Assembly: GCA_950295325.1 (NCBI GenBank)
Contig: OX485809.1
Span: 24,802,001-24,862,000 of the forward strand
Length of the DNA stretch: 60,000 bases
Direction of reading: 5' to 3'
DNA from: Polytrichum commune
Lineage: Eukaryota; Streptophyta; Polytrichopsida; Polytrichales; Polytrichaceae
The stretch's first letter is position 1. Each line of letters starts with the position of its first letter. Positions 1-10,480 of the stretch are shown one piece after another. Position numbers and translations under genes: made by a program. The notes beneath the pieces are model-generated. The model was not told the DNA's origin and did no database searches. It saw only the letters and a list, made by a program, of their open reading frames with translations.

Positions 1-59
1 GCTAACACGTGCAATTACGTTGTTTTTGTCTATAATTTGCCTCTTGCCTCACATAAATT

Positions 60-260
60 GGGTGCAAATACCTTGGATCAAAACCAAATCATGAAACTTA
101 TACCTTTGTTTATCCGTCCTTATAGCAACCACAATAAATAAAGAAATATTATAATGTGTTGATGTGGTAGAAAATATTCAAAATAGTGTGGAATGCCAAG
201 ATATTAGTGTGGGGTAACCTAGTTGCACATATTGGCATACAAAATTTGAAACTCAATCTA
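60..260 (+). repeat. Dispersed repeat family F copy 1
   Basis: TTATACCTTTGTTTATCCGT, TATAGCAACCA and a TGTGTTGATGTGG block parallel 43930-44110 (TTATAACTTTGTTTATTTGT, TATGGCAACCA, AGTGTTGATTGTCG). Confidence 0.35.
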
Positions 261-547
261 GGTTCCTACTACTATAGCCTCCTACATGGAGTGTATATTC
301 TTTAGCTTTTAGCCATTTGTTGCCGAGTGATGTTATGAACACACAAAAAATAAATTACATCCCAACTCATTTGCTAAAAGTTGAAATGTCAATCTACGTG
401 ATTTGCAATTGTTTAGGGTGATGAGACAATTCCCAAGTCAATCTAGTGGTCCACATTGTTCAAGGAGTTGGAAGTGCCCACCATAAGACCAAATCAGGTA
501 AAGCATGCCTAATTCGGTACCTCATATTGACAAAACAATTATATGTA

Positions 548-840
548 AGTGTTGTGTGGTGAGATATGGATCCAAGAACGAACACCAATAAGACACGTGT
601 TTAAAATGAGATCAATCTATGTGCTAAAAAATATTAATCATTCTCGGTCCACTAGTCAACACAATTACGGGGACTTATATGACCGTTTAGTGAGCTTGCG
701 AATCTTCAATATGATACTACATAAGTCATTCACATGAGCTCCAAATTTTATGAGAAAAGTGGACCACGGCCTTGAATTGGATTTGCTAACAATCTCGTTC
801 TAGTCGTGCGTTCCATGTCCTAGAAGAAGGCGCTTAGTCG
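548..840 (+). repeat. Dispersed repeat family G copy
   Basis: Shares an ordered set of blocks with eight other places in the window: GGATCCAAGAACGAACACCA, ACACGTGTTTAAAATGAGAT, GTCAACACAATTACGGGGAC, ATGAGCTCCAAATTTTATGA, GATTTGCTAAC and CCTAGAAGAAGG. Non-coding. The family's paired inverted arrangement elsewhere suggests it is the long arm of a fold-back or MULE-like element. Confidence 0.6.
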
Positions 841-1224
841 AAAAAAGTAACCATTGAAGACCCCTCTACCTTGGCTTTACACGAGCTACCTACTTCTTAT
901 TAGGCTCTTGACTTTCGTGACTTGAGTACGAAGATAGGGATGTCATTGAAGAGGCGAATGAGGTAGATTGAGGGCTCCGCATGGGACAAATTTGCTAATT
1001 CATTGGTTTGAGTTGTTTATTAGTGTGTTCCACTTTCCAAGGTTCCTTGCATTGCCTGGTCACAAAGGTAAAGTTTCGTAACCCATTTGGCGGTGACAAT
1101 AAAGAAGTTATGACAACACATGCACATGTGAGCCCCTGTATTGGGAATTGGAGTTTGGACCATTTGAGGCTTGCGTTGATTCCCATCATCAGTGGTGATT
1201 TTTCACAAGGTCCCTAACATGTCT

Positions 1225-2340
1225 AGGGACATGTTCATAAAAAAAAAACATTTCCAGTGGACGGGTTCTTAGAAAATGAACCGGTTTTGGGACGTGTCAA
1301 ATTCACTTTGGACGGGTTCTAAAAATAACATTTTAAAATTAAAAGCATTTCAAAAAAATAAATGGTACAAATATCAATTACATTATGTCATATATGACAT
1401 GTGAATATAAGCATAATGCAATCAAACCACTAATACCCAATCAAAATATGTTACCACATTCGCAACTTCGCGGAGTGGGTACTTGATTTCGTCCAGAAAA
1501 CACTATGTTGTATTCGATAGACATAGCAGTATCGTGAGCTACAACTTTAATCTAATAATTTTGCCAATGAGCAGCTACAAACTCTCCCACATCCACATCA
1601 CATGATTGGACTCTTTTGAGGACACCCCACCAAGGGCGAATGCATTCACTTGGATTTTTAAATTGCAAACACTAGGATCTCAACTCACTTAACTTACTTA
1701 GCTGGCATGGTTGATGAGTCCTATTGGAGCTGCTTCAAGTTCATGAATCCTCATCATTGATCAGTGTGTTGCTTGAGTCACCAGAGTGCCATTTGTTTAT
1801 TGAAGGTGAAACAACCAGGGGAAAGGATGAACTTAAAGACCAGGTCAGAAAGTGCAACTTAGGAAAGAAAAGAAAAGGAAAGGAAACGACACTCATCACC
1901 GCAGCCGGTTCAAACCGCGACATGGAAAGAAGAACTGGAAGATATGATCGGTATCTTCGGAAGCAGATACAGTCCCGAGAGAAAAGGATGAAGGAGACAA
2001 CAAGTTGCTGTAAAGCATCTGAGATTTTGAGCCTGTTTTTTTGAACTAGTCTATGTGGACGAAATGGGGCAGGTGGCAGCTAAAATAGATAAAGCAGAAT
2101 TGAAGAAGATACTATTGTTTCCAAGTGCAACCAATCACATGCCGACATCTTTCAGGTTGTCTTTATCAATTTGTTTTTTTCTTTAACCTTTTCATGGATG
2201 GGTTGGTTTAGAAATTACCGGTTTTGGGACGGGTTGTTTTTCCTTTAACCTTTCCATGGACGGGTTGGTTTTGAAATTACCGGTTTTGAGACGGGTTGCA
2301 ATTTTTTTTGCCTTTCAATTCGAGGTTTTTGGACGTGGAT
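1225..2340. repeat. GACGGGTT-bounded repeat block of about 1.1 kb
   Basis: GTGGACGGGTTCTTAGAAAA with AACCGGTTTTGGGACG occurs at 1257-1295. Two tandem units of about 70 bp (CCTTTTCATGGATGGGTTGG and CCTTTCCATGGACGGGTTGG, with ACCGGTTTTGGGACGGGTTG) lie at 2187-2340. The shared motif at both sides suggests one element, but no inverted termini were found. A purine-rich coding-like stretch lies between. Confidence 0.35.
1724..2044 (+). other. Unrecognised coding-like fragment
   Basis: An open stretch of about 106 codons, GC-richer and purine-richer than its flanks. It encodes a charged sequence (KRKGKETTLITAAG, MERRTGRYDRYLRKQIQS, REKRMKETTSCC). It starts at a non-ATG codon, has no clear domain, and lies inside the GACGGGTT-bounded block. 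It could be a captured gene exon or a degraded transposon gene. I do not recognise it. Confidence 0.2.
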
Positions 2341-2679
2341 GGGTAAAAACTTTGTGAAAAAACACCCCTGCCCATCATTGGGCCGTCTATGGAGGCTTGA
2401 GTTTCGTGGTGTCTATGGAAACCTATCCCTCGTGGATGAAGGAGCTCTAGTGGAAAACAAGTCTTCTAACATACACACACGGTTGATGGTCGATTCATTC
2501 CAACTGGAGTCCGACTACGTTGTTTATGGTGTTTAGTGTCACGTACTTTAATTGCAAATGGCCTAACCTAGATCTCTAGAGATCTCCAAAGAGATTATTC
2601 CTAGAGATCCCTAGTTGTCCGCTAATTGCTCATATGGATGCTATTCATCAATGTAAGTATCTTTTTTGAAGTAAAATAA

Positions 2680-3010
2680 AATGTTACATTTTGATGTTTA
2701 GCACAACACGTTGGGATACTTGAGATGGTAGTTTTGCAGTCTAGTATGCAAGCAAAAGATATTATTGAGCATACTCATGCCAACTTGCCAAGTGTCATTA
2801 GTGTACACTTTAGTCAATTGTAGACCATTGTGTAAGATAGGCGTACGCCTCATAACACTATTGACCATACTCATGCCAAGATATTAGTAAGAGCACTTGA
2901 ATGCCAAGTGTCATGAGGTGACAGTAATGGTGAAGTTGTCGATCAATAGTGTAACTTAGCATACGCCTCAAAATAGGGTACGTGGACACTATTACGCATA
3001 TGACACTAAA
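2680..3010 (+). repeat. Dispersed repeat family I copy 1
   Basis: GATACTTGAGATGGTAG, AGTATGCAAGCAAAAGATAT, CCAAGTGTCAT, TAGCATACGCCTCAAAATAG and ACACTATTACGCATATGACA occur in the same order at 54840-55190. Confidence 0.55.
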
Positions 3011-3077
3011 TACCATAAACGATATACACTAATTTGGGGCTTTGAATACCATTATAAGAGTCAAATGATCATTACAT

Positions 3078-3080
<3 letters not shown>

Positions 3081-3108
<28 letters not shown>
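3081..3108 (+). repeat. (GATA)7 microsatellite
   Basis: Seven perfect GATA units. Confidence 0.97.
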
Positions 3109-3109
<1 letters not shown>

Positions 3110-3169
3110 GCTCCTCGTGTTTTCACCTTGCTAATGGATAAATTTATGTAGACATTACTGCATGCAGAA

Positions 3170-3570
3170 GGAATTGGACGAGCTACATAGATTAACGCAT
3201 CTAAGGTTTGAAGTGGGTCTTAAACGGACACTTTCTTTGTGCACCCACTTCTTGTAGAATAAGAAACACGCATTTAGTGGGAGATGGTTAGCAAATCCAA
3301 TTGTGCCCAAAGTTACTTTCCTCATAGTTTTCAATGCTCGGATGAATATCCTATTCATTGTCAAAGTGAAGATTCTCTGAGTAATTGAATGATCATATAG
3401 CTACATCCCCCTCCATTCATTGTTGCATCAAGAACGGTCAATAAATTTTGAACACGTAGTTCAATTTCTTTTCAACAAATTTCTTTTGGTCTTTGTTCTT
3501 GGATTCACACCCAACCATTCACCACTCAAAATCAAGTGTCCGTTGAAGATGAGGCGTTGGATTAGGCACA
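3170..3570 (-). repeat. Family G copy, inverted (left arm of a pair)
   Basis: Reverse-strand copy: GGATTCACACCCAACCATTC corresponds to the GGTTGGGTGTG...CCAAGAA start, and TTTGCTAACCATCTCCCACT reads on the minus strand. It faces the direct copy at 3610, about 40 bp away. Confidence 0.55.
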
Positions 3571-3609
3571 TCTACCTTACAGTGCACATTACTTGCAACT
3601 TAAAGCCAC

Positions 3610-3920
3610 TAGGTTGAGGTAAGTGGATGTTCAATGTGGTTTGATGTAGATTTAAGGACAAACATCAAAACGACATGTATTTAAAAGAGGTTGGACTACA
3701 TGCTCAAAATTTGCTAATTAATCTATGTTCGATAGTCAACGTAATTGGGGGCGCACATGAGGAGTGGAGCCTATATGACCATCTAATAAGAAAGAGGTCA
3801 ATCCTCACTTTGATTACAAATAAGTTATTCATAATGTATGAGCTCCAAAAATTATGAAGAGGATGACTAGGGCCTTAATTTCGATTTGCTAACTGCCTTG
3901 TCCTTGTCATACTAGAAAGG
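3610..3920 (+). repeat. Family G copy (right arm of a pair)
   Basis: TTTAAAAGAGGTTGGACTAC, ATGCTCAAAATTTGCTAA, GTCAACGTAATTGGGGGCGC and GAGCTCCAAAAATTATGAAG in the family order. Confidence 0.6.
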
Positions 3921-4923
3921 GGTGCAAAGCTAATAGCATCCCTCGTAGGCCCACTAACCTTTATTTTGTGTTCAATATCCTAGGAGATGTGGGTGTAGTA
4001 CTTAGAAGTTTCCTTTGTAGGCTTTCCCTTAAGTGGATGGCCCATACCCAATTCTAATGTGAATGTTCCATAGTTGTTAATGTAGAAAAATGGAAAGCGG
4101 TGAATGACCATTGTTGGTGCACTAGCCTATGAGAAGAATGGATTTGGTGTGGACCCAAAATGGTTAAATATAAATGTGGTGGCTTGACAAGGATGCAGTA
4201 ACAGACTAGATGTAATGATTGCATGAATAGGGTTTGTTTCACACCACCTAGGATCACTTTTTGATGCCGTTGAGTTAACTGTTTTGTGTGCATTCGTATG
4301 CAAAGTAGGATATTGATGCCCGAGTTAGGAGACTCTACTGTACAAATAGGGAGTTTGACTTGCCACTTTGAGGAAAAGTAACTAATTATTTACAAGGGAT
4401 TAAATTATGAAACAACTTGCATTCCTCATCATTTCCTCTACTCCAACTCTAAAAAGATTTGACAAATCCCAAGCTACTGTTTCTGGCCGAATCAACTTTT
4501 TTTCACCATTTTCTGTATTTCTATTTTAACTTCTACTTGTGCTAAATGTATATGTCACTGCTTGTTTGGGAGGCACCGTTTCAAATCTCCCACTCGTCAT
4601 AAATGTATATCCAAAATACAAATTTGGGGAGTTTTGAGCTCTTATAAATAATCTAGGGTTCAAAAATATGCCATGTTGTATATCTTTATCACCATTGTTA
4701 CATATGATAATATTTTCAGTTCTCTTTGCAGTGGGTTGTGTTAAGTATAGTTTTGATCTCATAGACCCCAATAGACCACATGACTTAAAATTCGATACAT
4801 GTACTAGAGGGCTTGTGTAAACTAATGTGTGGGCCATATAATGTATACATGTGCCTCTATGAGTTAGGGTTAACAATCCACCCATCATGTGAATTCAAAA
4901 TGACTTGAACTCCACTTGAAGGA

Positions 4924-5062
4924 ACATAACATTACTCAGCTGATGAGTTGTGTTCATGGGTCCAACAATAGATTTGAGAATAAAGACTCCGGATGTTAGA
5001 ATCCTACATCTTTAGACTAAACCTAAAGTTAGAACACAACTAATTAGTTGAGAGGTGTTATG
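4924..5062. mobile_element. Fold-back MITE, family M copy 1 (about 140 bp)
   Basis: Arms ACATAACATTACTCAGCTGA, then TGAGTTGTGTTC, and the inverse GAACACAACTAATTAGTTGA then GAGGTGTTATG. Imperfect arms of about 30 bp. A second copy is at 53828. Confidence 0.6.
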
Positions 5063-5149
5063 AAATTGGTTGTGTAATGAAGAGCAATATAGTTATGGGG
5101 TAAACATGCATGATTCAGTCAGTTCTCTTAATCCAACAACTTTATTTAA

Positions 5150-5480
5150 GTGATGTGTGGGTAGGAGTGGATTTAAGAATAGACAATGAAACGACATGTG
5201 TTTAATAGAGATTGGACAACATGCTCAAAATCCGTTAACTATTTTGGGTTTTATAGTCGACGTAAATGTGGGGACCTATACAATCATTTAAATGGAAAGG
5301 GAACCATTACTTTGATGATGAGCTCCAAAATTTTGATGAGGTAGAAAGTGGCTATAGCCTCAATTTGGATTTGCTAATCGGCTCATACGAATCCGGTGGT
5401 TCATATCCTAGGAGAAGTGGGTGGAGAGCTAAAATCGTCAATTCATGGTCCACTTACAATAGAGCCACCCCAAAACCATC
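5150..5480 (+). repeat. Family G copy
   Basis: ACATGTGTTTAATAGAGATT, ACATGCTCAAAATCC, GTCGACGTAAATGTGGGGAC, GGCTATAGCCTCAATTTGGA, then CCTAGGAGAAGTGGG. It carries overlapping short open frames with no recognisable product. Confidence 0.6.
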
Positions 5481-6060
5481 ATCCTAAAATCTTGCATTAT
5501 AAGTACATATTGGCTTTGAGATTATCCACCATGTTAGCATCAGGCTCCCATGTTGATTCTAGGTCATCTACCAATAAAAATTTGAATCCATATAACTTTT
5601 GCATATGAGATTCAAATTAAACAAACTTTGATGCATTGGAATCCCCTTACAATCAAACATCCACAACTTCAGGCATGTAATAGTAGTTGATACACTCAGC
5701 ACTTAAAGTGACGGTTTTAGCACTATTAAGCTTACCTTATTCACATTTGAAAGGTTTTGTATGCATGACGAGTGATGACATATGCACACACGGACTTTAA
5801 GCATGCATCACCTGAGAATGAGCTTGGTGGAGACCAAGTCCATTGTAACATCGACGTGGGGCTTTAGATGTCACTACCCATCGAGGAGGCACCATTTGGG
5901 ATCTCCCACTTCATTACGATACTTTTAACCCAATTTACCCAACATTTTCGAGGAATCAGTTTGCACTTATTACCGATTTCTGCATGTGTCAGAAAGCCAC
6001 GCAAGATGCAAGAAGTATCCAATGACGCAAGGTGATTAATATCCTCAAGTTTAGTGATCA

Positions 6061-7830
6061 ATTTCCATTGTTTGCATAATGATAAGTTCTGGGAGCCAAC
6101 GATTGGCGGAATCGATCAACGGGGCCAACATCTCTGAAAACACCATCACAGCCTTGTCATTGAAGATATGATTATATTTCTTTTGGGTTTAAATCGATTG
6201 ATTTCCACCGTTTCTCATGATGTGTCTGTCTTTCTTTAAATCGAGGTCCTTTTGGTAACTAAGCTAGTGGAGATCTTGTCAGCTGCGTAAACAAAGCAAT
6301 CCAGTCCGGCCGTCCTCTGCTTTGGTTAAATATTATTGTGTCGTGTGACCCACGAAGGTTGATCGGATCGGCCTCCTCCACCTACGTGTGGATTGAATCG
6401 ACCTTTCATTTCTCGGTGCAAAGGAGCGATTCAAGATGTGCCACCGCTGTTTGTGTACCGTAATGCAGGATGGCTTTTGTATTCCCCCTTGTCTCCGCCC
6501 TCTTCAGTCATGGTCCACTTCTTTTCATGTATTTGTGAATAAAGATTGGCTGAGAGAAGAGAAGTTGGCAAACATCACACCAAAGAAAGGCAGAGGTTCG
6601 AATCGAAGAGGTGCCGTCGTGCACAATTACTCTTGGATATCAAAATCCCATGCATTCTCATAAAGCATGAAGTCAATATGTGGAGTTACAAAATGTTAGA
6701 GATGTGGTTTCATGCTGTATTAGAGATTAATGTGCCACGTTGATTTGGCTTCCATGACTTGCCACCTCATAGTGATTGCAAGATCGTTCACGTGGGTCAA
6801 TGACGTTTATCTGAACCACACAAATTGAATCAGATGTATCCATGACTTGTCACTCGCCAGTGATTGCAAGATCATTTACATGGGTAAATAAATGGGGGTT
6901 AGATGATGAATAATTGGAGCCACAGGAATGAAATCAGATGTATACTGAAGTTGGCTTCCATAACTTGTTGCCTCCGACTGATTGCAAGCGTCATTTATCT
7001 GGGTCAATGATGAATAATGTGAAGCCACACTAATTAAATCATATGTATATCGAAACGAACTTGATTGCAGGGAGCCAGATTGCTGAGCACGTCAAACTCC
7101 ACCCCCACTTTAAAATCATACGTTTTGTGAAGTTACTCAAGGGGCACTCAAACTGGCAGAGATTTCAGAACGCATGGAATTATTATGACATCGATCAAAT
7201 CACCCCTGGTCTAAAGCTCAAAGTGTCTGGTCGACGCTCAGGAAGTTGGTGGACATAGACCTCCACCTACCCGTAGTGGAGAATTGAAAATTGTAACTTC
7301 TAGAACTTCCTGCAAGACATTGATCTTCGTCGTCTGTCTAAAGCAGCGGGATCGGGTCATGGCTGTCGTCTTCGTCCAGGAAAGGAGATGTTGCCACCCA
7401 CGTTGAAAGTGTACAGGGTGGAGTGCTGGATCAATCTTCCTTGTAGTCATCTTCGATTAGACTAATTGCAACTCTGATGTAACAAGAATATTAATATCAA
7501 TAACAATGAATTCTTCCACTATCTTTCCTCTGAACTTCTCTGAACTGCACACTACAACGACAGCCGCGGACAGCATTAATGGACAAGTCACATTGCTCCT
7601 TTACAGGACACCTCCCTTTAACGGACAAGTCGCCACGACTCCTTTTCGCGATGTTAAATTTGCTGCGACTCACTCTGCCACAACACGGACCTCGCCTCGC
7701 TGCTAAGGCGAACCTCAAAAACCTGCAAGAGTCGCCCGGACGCACTAAGTCTCTGAGGCGGGTCAATCGATACTTTACCGCTTGGGAGCGGCCGGAGGCA
7801 GTTGGGAGCGAGCTAATTTATTGATCTGTA
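6061..7830 (+). other. GC-richer block, perhaps LTR-retrotransposon remnant
   Basis: Compared with its AT-rich surroundings this block is GC-richer and holds the tandem units at 6749. It also has a sequence like the end of a copia-type LTR (GTAACAAGAATATTAATATC, AATAACAATGAATTC, TTTCCTCTGAACTTC, about 7480-7545). I find no paired LTR, primer-binding site, gag or pol. Short open frames here match nothing I know. Confidence 0.25.
6749..7054 (+). repeat. Three diverged tandem units of about 90-112 bp
   Basis: Each unit has (G)GCTTCCAT(G/A)ACTTG, GTGATTGCAAGATC, a CATGGGT/CTGGGTCAATGA block, and AAATCAGATGTAT. Starts are near 6749, 6839 and 6951. Confidence 0.65.
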
Positions 7831-8225
7831 CGTGTGAAAGATGTTTGGTGGCAGGTTATTGCATCAAAAGCGTGATTGATTATCTCAATCCTGCGTTTCA
7901 GTGTCAACGTTGCGTACATGGGTACAAAGCTTAAAGTATTCTTCATCATCATCATCGGTCCCCAGTTATCTACAAATGAGGTAATGGATGTGAGGAGTCT
8001 TGCCATGGGTTGTAGTACGCATCCAACCTACCGGGATGGGGTAGTCGCGAGGTAGGTATTGGGTGCCTTCTGCTTTTAGCGGACAAGTCACAACTTCTTT
8101 ACGTGTTGTTCCTTGACACTGACAAAAACACGGACCTAAGGAGTCACCAGGACCACGACTCTAATGCCCATCGACCCATACTTTGTCTTTTGGGAGTAGC
8201 TGGAAGTCGTTGCGAGTTCATCCTT
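7615..8225 (+). repeat. Diverged direct duplication (7615-7812 and 8073-8225)
   Basis: Both carry TTTA(A/G)CGGACAAGTC, an ACACGGACCT block, GTCAATCGATACTTT versus CATCGACCCATACTTTG, and a TTGGGAG...GTTG(G/C)GAG ending. The second copy is shorter. Confidence 0.4.
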
Positions 8226-10319
8226 GGGTGACAAATTGCCCATTTGGAACAATTGTTTCTAAATCACTTCTAATACTTCTAATGAAGCAATGATATGTTG
8301 ATTCATAATCGGGAGCAACATCCTTGGAGAGATGGTGTTGAGAGGAATCTGTTGATATCATTTGTATAGAAATTAGAAGAGATGATTTTACACTTGCATA
8401 TTTTTATTTTTAGTTTGGCACAAATTGAAAAAACAATTGCAAGTAAGGAACCAAAATACAACCACCCCAGGAGAACTAGCACGACCCGAGGGGAAATCAA
8501 GAAATAATGCCCATCTGAGGTCTAACCTTCCAATAGCTGTGGGTTGTTGAAGGCCTCAACCTACCGAGACTATGTAGCGGCAAGGTAGGTACCATAAGCT
8601 TTCTACACATGATGGAAAGGCTACATGCCACATCCATTACGGAGCCATGACAAAGTAACCAATTAAACGTGATAATGTCCTCCATGTATCCAATCGAATA
8701 TAGACACGCACACAAAAATAAATTAAAATGGTACTATCAAATATCTTGCAAGAACAAAGTGGATGAAGAGCAGGTTGTGATAATAACATCAAAGATTCTC
8801 ACCCACTCAAGTCCATTGGGGGGGGTGCATCTTTCATAACACATATGAGTATACGTGAGTGCACAAAAGGGGTATTAATTTGAACTTTTCTGTATTATGT
8901 CTATATATGCTACACAAATTCTAACTCGTAATTATGTACATGTATGGAGGTTCTCTAGAAAATATACATCATTTGTACTTGTAGACTTTATGGGATAAGT
9001 ATTCAATAAACCCTCACATGAAGCAAGAATTGTTAAAAGAACATGGTAAACCAAAAAAATTATCTCCAACTAAGGTTAGGTTTGTTGGGAGGGTCTATAA
9101 GATGCATTAAAAATTTGGTAAACTTTGGGTGGAGTATAAGGCTCCAATTGACTCGATGAAACCTCCATCAAACATGGATATTAGTTTATGTTAGTATCAA
9201 AACAGAACCAACAATAACTGAACTTACAATCTTATGGATCATTTAATGATATATTTAGGAAAAATTTGCAATAGCTTCTATGACATATATTGTAAAGTTA
9301 GATGCTTATGAGTTACATCTAGGGGATGATAAAGTCAAACAACTTTATTCATGAATGCTAGGGTTTTACAATACATATGATAGGGGCTCATTTTTACTCA
9401 AAAGTATATTTGTATACTTATGTAAATGAATATAAATAAACATTTTTTACATATACATATTGTCCCTTGTATTTTTATCATTGAATTGTATGTGTATTGC
9501 TTGATATTATAAAATAAAACTTGTATATAGGGGATTTTTAGAGTATGTTGCAAAGTGGTTCTTGGTTGTTAACGAAAGGGCACCCCCTGGGCTCAAGCCA
9601 TCTATGATGCATAACCAATTAGCTCATGAGCATTTACAGTCAGTGAAAGTGACAAATAAAATGGTCTAGGCATGGAAATTTAAAGTACAAGGGAGTTGTT
9701 GGGGGCTTGGGCAAAACAACCAATACATTGGTACTTGCGACGGATCAAGTTGTGGAGCTACAAAGTGTGTATGAATGAGTCGCGGGTGGAACCCACTCAA
9801 CTTATGCCAATCTTTTTTTTCTCTCTTTTTGTTCTTCATTTCAAATCCGCTTTCTCCATATTCTTCTCAAGTATGGTTGTTGCTACACAAATTGCAGATT
9901 AATTTGAGCATTTGAATTTTCCTTCAATTTCTACATCTATGTTTCCATTACGCATACTTACTTGTCGGAATGCTTTTCAAGAAATTGTGTTTGAAGAAAT
10001 TGGTTTGTATCCTAGCTCCGAAATACCTGAGCTTCAAACTCATAGCAAGAATATGCTCGTGAAATTGTCTATTAAAGTCTCTAAAATGATCGCTATACAT
10101 CTATTGTACTAATGACTCCAAGAGAAGGTCTTTATGTTCATGTAAATTAGGGTTGCAATATGTGTACTGCAAAATTAGAGTTGCATCTGGTTAGCATTCG
10201 ATTACCAATTGCCAAGCACGAAGATTGTTGTTTTGAATCTTAGTGTTGGAGTTCACATTAAAATGTTATAAGAATGAAGATTCTTGTACTCTTTCAACAT
10301 CTCTTGATTGTTCTCAACT
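8226..10319. other. Intergenic, no gene seen
   Basis: AT-rich sequence with only short chance open frames. A short CAACCTACCG...AGGTAGGTA motif is shared between 8022-8058 and 8560-8592. A G run is at 8818. Nothing else could be supported. Confidence 0.6.
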
Positions 10320-10480
10320 ACAAGCCTTGCCATATATGACTCAAGTATAGATATTAATCAAGAATAGTGACCACATAAGGTTGAAAAGTTATGAGGCAAA
10401 TAGCTACACTCATAATTTGGATCAGCTAATCATCTCACACAAATTGTGTGTTTCATACCCTACGAGAAGTAAACACAAAA
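10320..10480 (+). repeat. Partial family G copy (3' half)
   Basis: AAATAGCTACACTCATAATT, then TTGGATCAGCTAATCATCTC and GTGTTTCATACCCTACGAGA match the distal half of other copies. Confidence 0.4.

Noticed and set aside
1900-1920. GGTTCAAACCG as a polymerase III B box
   Set aside because: No A box at a workable distance upstream; it lies within the coding-like purine-rich stretch.
4526-4888. 120-codon minus-strand open frame
   Set aside because: Composition looks like translated AT-rich non-coding DNA, with no motif and no conserved copy in the window.
6546-6640. Possible tRNA gene (TGGCTGAGAGA then GAGGTTCGAATCG)
   Set aside because: Acceptor and anticodon stems do not pair and the D-arm is poor; at most a SINE-like or chance B box.
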